DNA from: Inia geoffrensis
Lineage: Eukaryota; Chordata; Mammalia; Artiodactyla; Iniidae
Length of the DNA stretch: 64,000 nt
Assembly: GCA_036417435.1 (NCBI GenBank)
Contig: CM070904.1
Location: 132,618,695-132,682,694 of the forward strand
Reading direction: 5' to 3'
Part shown: positions 28,036-39,109 of the stretch, piece after piece
How positions within the stretch are numbered: position 1 is the first letter of the stretch
Layout: each line of letters opens with the position of its first letter
Made by a program: the position numbers and the translations under genes
The notes under the pieces: generated by a model
The model's input: the letters and a program-made list of their open reading frames with translations, nothing else
Told to the model about the DNA's origin: nothing
Databases searched by the model: none

Positions 28036-28451
28036 GGGCTTCCCTGGTGGCGCAGTGGTTAAGAGTCCGCCTGCCGGTGCAGGGGACACGGGTTCGAGCC
28101 CTGGTCCGGGAAGATCCCACACGCCGTGGAGCAACGAAGCCTGTGCGCCATAACTACCGAACCTGTGCTCTAGAGCCCCCAAGCCACAACTACTGAACCT
28201 GTGTGCCACAACTACTGAGCCGGCACTCTAGAGCCCGCGAGCCACAACTACTGAAGCCCGTGTGCCTAGAGCCTGTGCTCCGCAAGAAGAGAAGCCACCG
28301 ACCGCACGGAGAAGGCCACGCACCGCAACTTAGAGCAGCCCCCGCTCGCCGCAGCTAGAGAAAGCCCGTGCACAGCAACGAAGACCCAACGCAGCCAAAA
28401 ATAAATAAATAAAATAAAGTTTTAAAAAATTATATCTATATAAAAAAAAGA
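28036..28451 (+). mobile_element. CHR-1/CHRL-type long SINE
   Basis: Long CHR form: tRNA-related head (GGTTCGAGCCCTGGTCCGGG), several 'cacaactactgaa' modules, then 'cgcaacttagagcagcccc' and 'gaagacccaacgcagcc', with an (AAAT)n/A-rich tail. Flanked by approximate TGAATGCAG copies (28027-28035 and 28453-28461). Antisense to HDAC4. Confidence 0.93.
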
Positions 28452-28461
28452 GTGAATGCAG

Positions 28462-29227
28462 AACATGCACAGCTGGAGGCAGATCAAAGACCAAGACAGG
28501 TTACAGACTCACCGACAAGCCTTTGGTTAAGAGAAAAGCCCACAGAACGTCTGAGATGAGGGAGAGAAGGTGAGTGCAGAGTGTGACAAACCTGAAGCTC
28601 AGTCCAGACAAACAGGCAGGAGACGGGTAAGAGTCTAACTTGGGAGCTGAACCGACAGTGAGAACCGTGGCTGGTGGGGAGGGAGGAGAGCATCCGGGGG
28701 CCGCGGGACACCTGCCCGCCGTGGGCGTCGGCGTAACGGTTCACACTTCACTGCTGGGGACAGAGGGGAGGCCTCCCAAAGCAGTGGCCGGGCGTGGCAA
28801 GGTCAATAAAAAGATTTTAAGGAGAAAACAAGACACGTGGCTGCTAACCTCCCCCCACCCCACTCCCGAGTTGGGCCCTCCTTGTGGACGTACACAACTG
28901 CATCTAGTGTCGGGCCAAAAATAATCATACCTGAATCGGATCAAACCTCCAGATCTAACCACCAACGTACAGGAAACACAGGCAACAGAGGGTCCATTTT
29001 ACATGACAAGACGGGGATGAAATCCAGCAGAACCTAGAACCCGGGGAAACCCTACAGGACAAACAACCCAGTATCTCCAGAGATAAACTGCAAAGGTCAA
29101 AAAAAGTGGGGGAGACACTTACAGATGAACTGGAGACAGACCAGTCACCATGCATGAGCATTAAATGGACCCCAAGTCAAACAGGAAACTAAGGAAGCAC
29201 ATGTTTTATTAAACACCATCAGGGTGA
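28462..29227. other. Intronic sequence, possibly diverged L1
   Basis: A-rich plus strand leading directly into the L1 3' end at 29228. It may be upstream L1 sequence but I could not match it confidently. Confidence 0.35.
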
Positions 29228-29702
29228 ATGGATAAAGAGGACGTGGTATTTAAATACAGTGGAATATTAGCCATACGAAAGAATAAAATCTTGACATTTG
29301 TGAAAACGTGGATGGACCTAGAGGGCATTATTATGCTAAATGAAATAAGTCAGACAGGCAAAGGCAAATACCGTATGATTTCACATATGCGAAATCTAAA
29401 AAATACAAATGAGCAAACATAACAGAAAGAGGTTCACAGATACAAGAACAGACTGGTGGGTGCAAGAGGGGAGGGAGTTAGGGACGTGAGGAAACAGGTG
29501 AGGGAGTTACGGGTCCGAACTTCCAGGTTCAAAATGAACAGGTCACAGGGTTGTAACGTACAGCACAGGGAACACAGTCAGGAAGACTGCAATATCTTTC
29601 TATGGTGGCAGATTGTGACATCTTTTAATGTCTAGAAATACCGAATTGCTATGTGGTGTACCTGGAACCGACATAGTGCTGTATGTCAATTCCACTTCAA
29701 TT

Positions 29703-29705
<3 letters not shown>
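29228..29705 (+). mobile_element. L1 (L1MA-like) 3' end with ORF2 C-terminus
   Basis: A 64-codon frame encodes a decayed ORF2 C-terminus with K-T-W-M-D-L-E-G and N-E-I-S-Q-T-G-K-G-K-Y-R motifs, corresponding to the L1 'WMDLE...SEVSQKEKNKYR' region also present at 60.7 kb. The 3' UTR follows and ends at the AC microsatellite. 5'-truncated and non-functional. Confidence 0.85.

Positions 29706-29739
<34 letters not shown>
29706..29739. repeat. (AC)n microsatellite at an L1 tail
   Basis: About 17 AC units growing from the L1 A-rich tail, a common origin for such repeats. Confidence 0.97.
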
Positions 29740-29740
<1 letters not shown>

Positions 29741-29774
29741 AGGGACATATAAATAGTAGGTGAACATCGAATAA

Positions 29775-30080
29775 AATTTAAGAATTGCTGACCTTGTTTA
29801 AACATGAAAATGGCATTGTACTTAGGTTGAAAGCAAAGAGTCCCTACCTTTTAAGGAGACAGGTAGGTACTGGGATAGTTACAGATGATATGATACATGA
29901 GTGGGATTTGATTCAAAATGACTGTGACGGTAGAGGTGGAGGGGTGAGGTGGGACACAGATAAAACACAGCTGGACACGACCCGACCCTGCTAAGTTGGC
30001 TGATAAGAACCTGAGGGCTCCTTCTACTAGTCTCTCCACTTCTAAGTGTGTCTAAGACTTTTTATGATACAAAGTTAAAA
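29775..30080 (+). mobile_element. Second old L1M-type 3' UTR
   Basis: 'aaagagtccctacctttt', 'tacagatgatatgatac', 'gggatttgattcaaaatg', 'agtctctccacttctaag' and 'atgatacaaagttaaaaa' follow in order a common old L1 3' UTR as I recall it. Confidence 0.55.
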
Positions 30081-31146
30081 AAAATTTTTTAATTACATTT
30101 CTAAATATCTTCTGTGTCAAGGAAGAAATCCTAACAGCCACTTAAAAATAATTAGAATCGAAAGATAATGGAAAAGGTACATATAATAAGTTGGAAGGTT
30201 TGGCTCTTACTATGCTTAGAGGAAAACTGATAACCTTAAACGATTATATTTGACAATAATGAGGATACAATTAATAAGCTAGATAGATGTATCTTCAGAA
30301 AAAACACTAGAACGAATCCTAGGAAAACAGAGGGAAGGAGATAATAAACACATAAATAAATGGAAAATGTTCATTACACTCATACATACCAACACAATAA
30401 GAAATTGGTTCTTTGAAAAGACCAACAAAATAGATAACCTTCTGAGAAGAGTGACTTAGAAACTGAGAGAAAAGCACAAACTTAAAACATTAGGAATTTA
30501 AAAGGTCACCGAAGTTCAGATACGGCAGAAATTGAAAAGACGGTGAACAACTTCAGACCAATCAATCCTAAAACCTACATAATAAAATAGATACATTTCT
30601 AGAAAAACATAACGTTTCCAAGTTGACAAAAAAATAGAAAATATAGCAACTCTATAATCATAAACTAAAGTGAAACAATACTTGAAAATCTTTCCACACA
30701 GATCATATTAGAGACAGGATTATCAGCCTTTCGACTAACTGATCATTCAACTTTCAACAAAACTTTAAAGAGAACAGAGAAATAAAGAGCACTCCTGGCT
30801 CATCCTGTGAGGCTACTGCAAAACCTTGCTACGAAAACCAAAGACAGTATAAGAAAGAAAAATTACAGTCCTAGTCATGAATATAGCCACAAAACTCCCA
30901 AATGAATTATTAGCAAGCTTGATCTAGCAGTCTATAAAAAAGATAATAGACTAAAATAAGCAGTATTTTAAAATGAGAAATGCAACATCTACATAGAACA
31001 TCTATAAATGTGATTCACTGAATTAATCATGAGCACCATCATAACAGAAATAAGTATATTATAAAATCCAACAATCCAAAAGCCCTTAGCAAACCACGAA
31101 TAAAAGAGAATTTCTTTAACCTGAAAAAAGGGGGTCTATTAAAAAA

Positions 31147-32529
31147 ACATGGCAGACTGGCGCTGGGGCACTCGTTTAGCGCACGCACCCTAAGCTTTGG
31201 GGCTGAGCTAGCGTCTTGGGTTTTCTCTTATTTCTCCTTGCTTTTTGACTTTCTCCAGTTGCTGGTGTCTCCAATTTTCGATATGCCGTCTTCTTTGCTG
31301 GGCTCGGCAATGTCGGCCTCCACGTTGGCCGCAGCCCTGCAAGAAGCTTTGGAAAATGCCGGGTGGCTCATCGACCATCAGTTGCAAGGAGACCGCACGT
31401 ACCCAGACCTTTCCGATCTGCTCATGGGGTCTGCCCCAAATAATCCCACTGTTTCTGGCACGTCAGATATGGTTTATCCCCTACAAGGACCTGGTTTGCT
31501 GTCAGTACCCAACCTGCCAGAGATCAGTTCCACTCGAAGAGCTCTTCTCCCACCTGAACTTGTTGAACAGTTTGGACATATCCTATTACTTTGTATGTCC
31601 TAAACTCTTTAAAAAATTGGTATTCTCATTATTATAATTCTAGTTTTGTGTTTAGTGTATTGTGTATAAGTTCATATAAGGGTTTTATTTAAAATACATT
31701 TAAGTATGTGGGTAGTTTGCCACGTGCCTAGAATATTTCATGTAAAATTGAATGTTGAAAATTGTCACATTTTAATTGTTTGGGGACACTGAGGAGAGTA
31801 AATTGCTTACAAGCAACTCTGCATTTTTAAATGATGTATGGCAAGGTATTACTTTCTAATTAAGTGCTATACAGGGAATTTTTTACTACCACGCTTTTTC
31901 AGTTCAAAGACCCATGATTTTTGTTTTTATTTTTTCCTGTATTTTAACATTTTAAGACTGAGTAGTGGCTCTGAAAATGTTTAAAACAAATCTGCAAAGT
32001 TTTTGGTGTGTTTTTACACTTACTGGTGTCTTAGAATTGAAGTTTATAAGTTATTGTATTTCTAAGGATTACAGCAAGAATCTGTATCTAAAGCTATAAG
32101 AAACTGAAGTATTAATACCAATGCCATCTTCATAGACTGAGAAGTTAGATGAGTTTTCTTATCCTCTAAAAAGTAGATTTTATTTGCTTTTCTTAAAGGG
32201 TGGCATACCCTATTAAAAGGACTATATTTATAGTTCTTTGCTAGGAAGCTTTTCTAAAGATCAGTCTGTAACTCTCAAAATAAAGACATCAAGATGCTAT
32301 ATAAAAGTTTAATCTGAGACTTTTAAAAGTATGTTAATCTGTTCAGGGTGAAAGGGCTTCATATTTCAATACAGTATGATTTAGAAAAAGAAAAGAAATG
32401 AAAAATTAGGGAAAATGCTTAGACAATAAATAGAAAAACCAGTAAAATCTGATCTATATTTTCCCTAAAATTTTCATTGTTTCTCTGAGACTTTGTAAAA
32501 TAGTGTTATTAAATAAATAATACATCCTA
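31147..32529 (+). pseudogene. NUP155P: NUP155 processed pseudogene, 5' end joined to a non-coding tail
   Basis: NUP155 is a scaffold nucleoporin of the inner ring of the nuclear pore. The frame opening at ATG 31283 encodes [10 protein letters not shown] and continues [39 protein letters not shown] and [10 protein letters not shown]. This is the NUP155 N-terminus, about residues 1-99, with missense changes. At 31580 homology ends abruptly without a GT donor, and the frame stops at 31601 (106 codons against about 1,390 in the gene). About 130 bp of apparent 5' UTR precedes the ATG. The following 0.9 kb is AT-rich with AATAAA signals near 32277 and 32510, consistent with a 3' UTR. It is inserted in an L1 and antisense to HDAC4. 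The NUP155 N-terminal identity is firm; the 3' UTR assignment is inference. Confidence 0.85.
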
Positions 32530-33345
32530 TCATATACTCAAAAAACGCAGCAAATATTGCTTTTAATGGTGAACCTTGACCGAGACAAGATTCCAGGCAA
32601 CACCACCGCAGAGGAGCTGGCTGATGGGGGAATAATGCAAGCAGAGAGGCAAGACACAGCACCACATCTCACAGACGCTATGATCAAAATATAGAACTCT
32701 TCTCCCGTTAAAAAACAAAAAAGAATTACAGAGAAGTTAATGAGGTCATTTAACAAAGTGCTAGGTAAGGTCAACATACAGAAAAACCCACCTACCTTTC
32801 AATATTAATGCAACAAGTGGAGAACCCCAGTATTTTAAAAAGTACAAAGTACCGAGAATTATATGTAACAAAAGATAGAAGAGACCTTTATGGATAAGAA
32901 ATTATAAAAGATTACTGATAGATATTTTAAATGACCGAAGGACAAGACTTACTACCATAAAGATGTCAGTTCTCTTCAAACTGACGTATTTCGTGAACTT
33001 GAGACGGTGATCCTCAAACGACATAGGAGAACAAGCCCAAGGCAGTCAGCGCAGTCCTGAAGAAGACGGCATGAGTCCCCCGCACATAACTATGGAAAAG
33101 ATGGGGTATCCCACGTTTCTTATGGAAAGAAGATGGAACTCATCCCTATGCACACTGTACACCAAAACTAATTCCACACAGATTAAGACTCCAATGTGAA
33201 AGGCAAAAGTTTAAAACTTTTTGAAGACACTCTTTGGAAAATATCCTCATGACCTTGGAAAGAAAAACTCAAGATACAAAATGTGCTCACCACAAAAGAA
33301 AAAAACGATCACTTTGACTACATTTACATCAAGAATTTCTGCTCA

Positions 33346-33641
33346 GGGCTTCCCTGGTGGCGCAGTGGTTGGGGGTCTGCCTGCCAACGCAGGGGACATG
33401 GGTTCAGGCCCTGGTCTGGGAGGATCCCGCATGCCGCAGAGCAGCCAGGCCCGTGAGCCACAACTGCTGAGCCTGTGCATCTGGAGCTTGTGCTCCGCAG
33501 CAGTAGAGGCCGCGACAGTGAGAGGCCCACGCCGCGATGAGGAGTGGCCCCTGCTCGCTGCAACTAGAGAAAGCCCACGCACAGAAACGAAGACCCAACA
33601 CATTCAAAAATAAATAAATAAATAATTAAAAAAAAAAAAAA
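33346..33641 (+). mobile_element. CHR-type SINE nested in L1
   Basis: Starts GGGCTTCCCTGGTGGCGCAG. It combines the short CHR-2 body ('gcctgtgcatctggagc', 'gcgacagtgagaggccc') with the long-form ending ('gctcgctgcaactagagaaag', 'cgaagacccaacac'), then an (AAAT)n tail. Flanked by perfect AAGAATTTCTGCTCA at 33331-33345 and 33642-33656. Antisense to HDAC4. Confidence 0.93.
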
Positions 33642-33656
33642 AAGAATTTCTGCTCA

Positions 33657-33842
33657 AAGGCGAAATAGAGACACAGATGTAGAGAACAAACGTATGGACA
33701 CCAAGGGGGGAAATCGGGGGCGGGGTGGTGGTGGTGGGATGAATTGGGAGATTGGGATTGACAATATATACGCTAATATGTATAAAATAGAGAACTAATA
33801 AGAACCTGCTGTATAAAAAAATAATAAGATTAAAAAAAAAAA
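33657..33842 (+). mobile_element. L1 3' fragment inserted at the same target as the SINE
   Basis: 'gaaatagagacacagatgtag', 'gaattgggagattgggattg', 'cgctaatatgtataaaatag' and 'aagaacctgctgtataaa' match a common cetartiodactyl L1 3' end, with poly(A). Its 3' flank is a third perfect copy of AAGAATTTCTGCTCA at 33843-33857, after which the host L1 resumes. Confidence 0.88.
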
Positions 33843-34620
33843 AAGAATTTCTGCTCATTAGACACTGTTTAAAAGTGAAAGCCTGAGTCCTGAAGAAGGT
33901 GGTCCACAACTGTATATAACTGACACAGGACCTGGCTCTATAACATATACGTAACTCCTACAAGTCAGTACAAGAAAGATCAAAGAAAAATGGCAAAAAG
34001 TACAAATAGGCTTTTCACAGAAGAAGGGCTCTTAGTGGCTGAGAAAAATAGGTTAAAGTGCAGGACCACATTAGTAATGCAGGAGAGGCAATCAGACCAC
34101 CGTGAAATGGGAGACGGACATCCACGCCATTCCGGAGTTATCAAGTGTCGGAAAGGCTACAGATGAGGATGGACTTTCTGGAAACTCATCAGCTTTCTCT
34201 TATAATGCTGAAACTTGGTCCTATGACCCACTCCCAGGTATACCCACGCTTGAAAAATTCCTGCCTGTGTGTACAAAGAGAATCGTGCAAGAATTGTCAT
34301 TACAGCACTACTAACTGGAAGCAGCCCAAAGAGCCATCAACGGATCAGCTGCGGGATATTAAGAGTGTGTTAAGTGTATTTAGCAGCAAAAATGAATGAT
34401 TTACAGCTAAAAGAGAAATGATGTAATGAGTCTTGGAAACAATACTGAATTTTAAAAAAAAAGGCAAGCTGCAGAAGACTGTATCAGTATGATGCCACTT
34501 TTAAAAATCTCAGAAAAAGTAAACCTAAACAGGATGCTGTTTAAGAAAGCAGACATATATGGCAAAGTAGTTTCTAAAAGAAAGTAAGTTAAAAAACAAA
34601 ACTCAACTGCATTCCTAAAT

Positions 34621-37086
34621 AAATGAATAAATGAAGGTAAATCGGTGACAAACACAAAACTGAAAACAGGTTTCCGCTAGTGGCGAATGGCCGACTACAC
34701 GTCCCGGCACCCATGACTGGGCCTGCGAGGAAAAGGGCTGCGTGTGTGTGGCTGGCAATGGGGGTGCCCCCTTGGTGGAGATGAGCCCAGTGGAAACCAG
34801 CCTAAGACAACGTCTCTCTCCACTTTTCACCACGTGTGATTATAAAGGACCGAACGACAGTCCGCAAGTCTACCACCCTGACTTCTTAGGAACAGAGCGC
34901 GTTCAGCAGGCCCGTTTACGCAATGGTCACCAGGATTCCTAGCTGGAAGGAGGCTGGGCCAAGGGGCTGGAACCTCCCCAGTGGAAACCAACCCTTGTTC
35001 ATGGAGCCTTGGAAGGAGGCACAAGACAGGGCACATTCCTTTAATGCCTTATGTTGCACTAAAGCCCATCACAGAACCTTTAAATCACATTCCACAAGTA
35101 CCGAACCTCCTTTATAAAATACTTAAATACATCCTCAAGAAAAGGGGCAGGCATTGGCTGTTAAGATCTATTTATACATTTCTTAAAAGGAGGAGATGAA
35201 GAAATCGTAACTGCTACATAATTAGGAATTAGAAACACGATTGCATGATGAAACCCTCTAGCTTTAATCCCCTAAAACCACTTGCTCCCAAAATAATGCA
35301 TTAAAATTCCACTTTAGATTGACCTATTCGAAACTAATTTTAAGTGGAAATTCTTGACAGAAGGAAATATATTGTTTCTTCCATCTTTTTTTTAATGGTA
35401 TAAACACGGAATCCGTGCCCTCACGATACAAAATCACTAAGGAGCACAAAATCCAGCTTCCTGGAAGCTGGAAATAATTAAGGAAAGCTCTGTCCTCCCC
35501 GAGGGCCCGGCCTTGCTGCTTCTCCCAGAGGGCTCAAAGTCCCTTTTCTAAGACTGACAGCTCCCGGGGACCGTCCAGGGGGCCCGACAATCACCCCGAG
35601 TGGGTGTGCAATGAAGATGAATAAGGAAACCAAGAGCACTGAGTCTTCACATGAAAGAAACCGCAAGGCTACCGCCGTCTGCACTTGCTGAACTTGGATG
35701 ACGGGCTCACGGCCAGCTCCTGGAGACTCCAGTCGTACGGCTCCTTCTGAAGGAAGGGCTGGGTCTCTAACCCCAGTCACTCAGCAGCTAAAGCTACAAA
35801 AACGGCTTTAAATCCAGGCAGGGATTTCTCCCCCTTGGCGTTTATTGAGCTGTGGGACGCTCCTCGGCCCCTGACACATTCCCCAGAATATGGCAGCTTA
35901 AAACATCTTCGAGGACTTTTCTTTCCAATACAAGCAAAGGAAACCCCCCCAAGTAAGCAGACAGAAGGTGGTGACAGCGAGCATCGCTGACTGGCCCTGT
36001 GGGGAGCAGGTACGTTCTCTGTGGCACCAGATTCAGGGTGAAGATAAAAAGCGGTCCATTCTCCTCAGCACGGGATTTCATCAAATCGTTGCACAGAGTC
36101 TAGGGTCCTTTTAAACAACATCTCCTTTACAGATGAAAAGTGCTCGTAAAGACTTCGGAAAGTTCCTCCAGGGACCAGTGAGGATGTGGGGAGACAGCTT
36201 TTCATTGTTTCATGGATGTTTTAACTTTGAAGCCCAGCAACAAGTGTGTTCAAAAAGAAATGGATAAAAGTCATTGTGAACTCGGACGTTTAAACTTTGA
36301 GTGTTATGTGGAGTCCAATTAATCTTCAACTTTAACCGTGAAAGTACAAATTTAAAGGGTCTCTACACTCACCACCTCCTGGCTCAGCTGAGGCTGGGGT
36401 TCATTCTCGACATTCAAAGAGCTGCATGTTGTAAAGGACACAGCCTGACAGCGCCCAACCCACCCCCTCCCTCCGAAACTTCCACCCCAGGGACAGCAAA
36501 AAGACATCAATCTTCCCCCCAAGCCCCGTCCCTCAAGGAGACCACAGCCATAGAGTTCTTAAAGCTGGGAAGGGACCTGGCTGACCAGGGACTTCTGAGG
36601 CTGGGGAAGGTCAGGGTACAGTCACCTCTGGCCACCACAGCCCGCCCGCCACACACGGGGGCTGTTGCTCACCACCCCCCAGAGAAGCTCCCCGCTGAGG
36701 GCAGGAGCTGGGTGCCGGCCTAAAACGGGGCACTCCAAGCTGATTCACCGAGGGTTGGCGCGGGGGCCAGGCAGGGACCCGCAGGAAGGAGTTGAGAGGG
36801 TGCTGTCTGGGTAAAAGGATCAGGCCAAGACAAAGGATAGCAGGCCCTGGCTTCTGGGACACTAGGAAACGGCCAGGCCCCTGCCCATCACCTGGGCAGG
36901 GAGGCAGCCAGTCCATCAGCTCTGCTGGCTTGTGGGAGACTCACCGTGAGCTGTGGGCCAGCCCCGAACGTGAAGACAGAGCAGCCAACCTAAACAAAGG
37001 TGCTGCACAAGCCTTCACGTGCTCACCGTCTGCTGCCCCTCACCCGCCCCCGAGAAGGCAGGAGCATTCACGTGGCTCCCTGTGCG
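34621..37086. other. Intronic sequence, nothing recognised
   Basis: AT-rich from 35050 to 35460 and neutral elsewhere; no coding or transposon signature identified. Confidence 0.5.
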
Positions 37087-37126
37087 CCCCCCCCCCGCCC
37101 CGCCCCGCCCCGCCCCGCCCCGCCCC
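37087..37126 (-). repeat. (CCCCG)n tract, potential G-quadruplex on the HDAC4 sense strand
   Basis: A run of ten C followed by GCCCC repeated six times. The minus strand is therefore GGGGC repeats, present in the HDAC4 primary transcript. Length is likely to vary. Confidence 0.9.
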
Positions 37127-37779
37127 AGAACCCGGCGCGGTGCCAGGAAGAGGGAGGTGGCCGTGAGCGTGGGCGGGTGACCAGGGCGAGGGAGGGCCTG
37201 GCCCTGCTCACCAGCCCCCGAGCCGTACAAGGACTTCCTGCCAAGCTGGGGCCGGGCGGGGGAGGGGCCCATGGCCACTGCATCACAGACAGATGCCGCT
37301 CACCTGGCCCAGACGCTGCGGACTCAGCCAGGGGGGAGTTTAGAAAGAACACATGCTACCGGAAAATCCAAGTCGACGGTACCGGCCAAGCGCAAGCATG
37401 TGAGAACGCACAAGGTGAGAATGAGGGGCCGGCCACCCCCTGCCTGCTCTCTGAAGCTGGCTACGGGATCAACCCCACCCAGGGGCCCAACTCTGTGGAA
37501 GAAGGTCCCCCTCAGGCAAGCCCCCTGCTGCAGCTGCAGCCGCTGGGTCCTGGAGACCATCTATTTCTCCTCCGAAGAGCCAGGACAAGACAAGAGCCCC
37601 AGACCAGCCCGGAAAACCAAAGCAGGAAGAGAGCCCCGACTGACTGGCCGGCTGACCGGACCAGCGTCCTCCTACAGCGCTCTCACCAAGGGGCCACACT
37701 GCAGCTGCCCCGGCTCAGCAATGGCGGTCAAAGAGTCCCTAAATCTTAGTTCATCAGAAGTCACCGTGAATAAACAAGA
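37127..37779. other. GC-rich intronic sequence, nothing recognised
   Basis: Stop-poor GC-rich DNA; the 249- and 186-codon plus-strand frames (37000-37749 and 37271-37831) have no domain and run into simple repeat and L1-like sequence. Confidence 0.5.
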
Positions 37780-38000
37780 GTGGAACAGCCTCTCTGGAAG
37801 GCAATTTGGGGATGTGCATGAAAATCCCTAAATAAATATTTATACCCTGGACTCCACTCATAAAAATTATGATCTATCCACAGCATGCACCCAAATTTAT
37901 TTTAAATATATAATCCTAATTATTCAAATGGTCAAATATATAAACTCTTAAGTATTTACATATACTTCTGATTATATTCTGTATAGTTTATGCATTTCAG
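37780..38000 (+). mobile_element. Probable old L1M ORF2 fragment
   Basis: 'ctctctggaaggcaatttggg' and 'catgaaaatccc...ataccctggactccactc' resemble the L1M stretch around 'ggaaggcaatttggcaatat...taccctttgacccagc'. Short and diverged. Confidence 0.4.
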
Positions 38001-38077
38001 TTAGGACCACGTTACGCACAGTTTCACCTTAGCGGTCATGGGAACACTTCCCACATCACTGAATAAAGAAATACGCA

Positions 38078-38133
38078 TATATCTTTATATATATATATAT
38101 ACACACATACACACATATACATATATATGTAAT
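38078..38133. repeat. AT/AC-rich simple repeat
   Basis: (TA)n passing into (CA)n and back to (AT)n; low complexity. Confidence 0.9.
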
Positions 38134-39109
38134 ATTTATATTGAAAATTCCGTTCAAGAACAAAAATGGAATGTTCTCATTTACTTTCCTAGAGGAGAAA
38201 AGAAAAAAGGGAAAAGTTTCCAAAACACGATGGCTCTAAATGATTAGATTTTACTCACATTTGCCCTGAGAATAAACAGTACTGATGACATGGCATTTGC
38301 TGAGCACTTACACCTGCGCATCCCGGGCGCCTGGACAGGGCAGTGCCAGGCTGCCCTGGTCGAGGTGCTCCGACGCCCACACGTGCTGTGCCCCCCGCCC
38401 ACCGATAATCAAGCCTTCTGAAGATGAAGGCTCTCTTAGTCTGGTTCTTAAATTTGATGGGTCTCCTCAGCAGGGGCAGAGCCTGCACATGAAGCAAAGT
38501 CTGTCCGGGCACCTATATCCTCAACAATTTCTAAATGTCACCATCCCTGGTTTGGCAGAAGAGAAGTAAGCAGCAGAAGACTTGTTTAAACAAGGGTTCC
38601 GTTTCCGGCCATTTTCCCCTAGCCCTGGCATGTCATCCCTGTGAGGGGTTCATTGAAAGCTCTCCTCATAAAAATGGAACCCCTTGGCCACCTTGAGGAC
38701 TTTGGGGGCAACCACCAGACAACCCCAAGGCCATGGCAGAGACCAGGCACATCCTCAGCCAAGGTCACTGGCCTCAGAGCGGGGACGGGAACACACCTGT
38801 GTGGCCCTGGAGGCTGAGACCAGCCCAGTACTGGCAGGTGGAGGGTTCCCAGCAGCCGACAGCATGACTCCGAAGAGCAAGGGGTCCTGCCCTCCCCTCA
38901 GTGAGGACCAGAACGACGGGATCTTTAGACCCTATTGGTAGAAACCTTAGGTTTAACTTAAAATTCCTTACATTTTAAAAGGAAAGTCATAAAACAAACC
39001 AAGATGTGGGAGAAGAAACTTAGTGTATTCATTTTCTCACCCTTCTTAGTGGTCAACAATTACCATTTTAAGGTTAATAAGTCAGTAGTTGATAGGTAGT
39101 AAGCATATT
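38134..39109. other. Intronic sequence, nothing recognised
   Basis: No exon or repeat supported. Confidence 0.5.

Larger units (their letters stand above)
30085..34620 (+). mobile_element. Old L1 ORF2-to-3'UTR copy carrying three nested insertions
   Basis: Plus-strand L1 ORF2 can be followed in pieces: 'attggttctttgaaaagacc' at 30403, 'tttaacctgaaaaaaggg' just before 31140, 'gcttttaatggtgaacc' at 32558, 'taaagatgtcagttctcttc' at 32958, 'atatcctcatgaccttgg' at 33240, 'catcaagaatttctgctca' at 33327 and again after the inserts, then 'actcctacaagtcag' at 33953. Because the host reads through, the intruders can be placed: the NUP155 retrocopy at 31147-32529, a CHR SINE at 33346-33641 and an L1 3' fragment at 33657-33842. 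No functional ORF remains. Confidence 0.85.

Noticed and set aside
36301..36723. 140-codon plus-strand frame
   Set aside because: No similarity or motif; composition typical of neutral intron.
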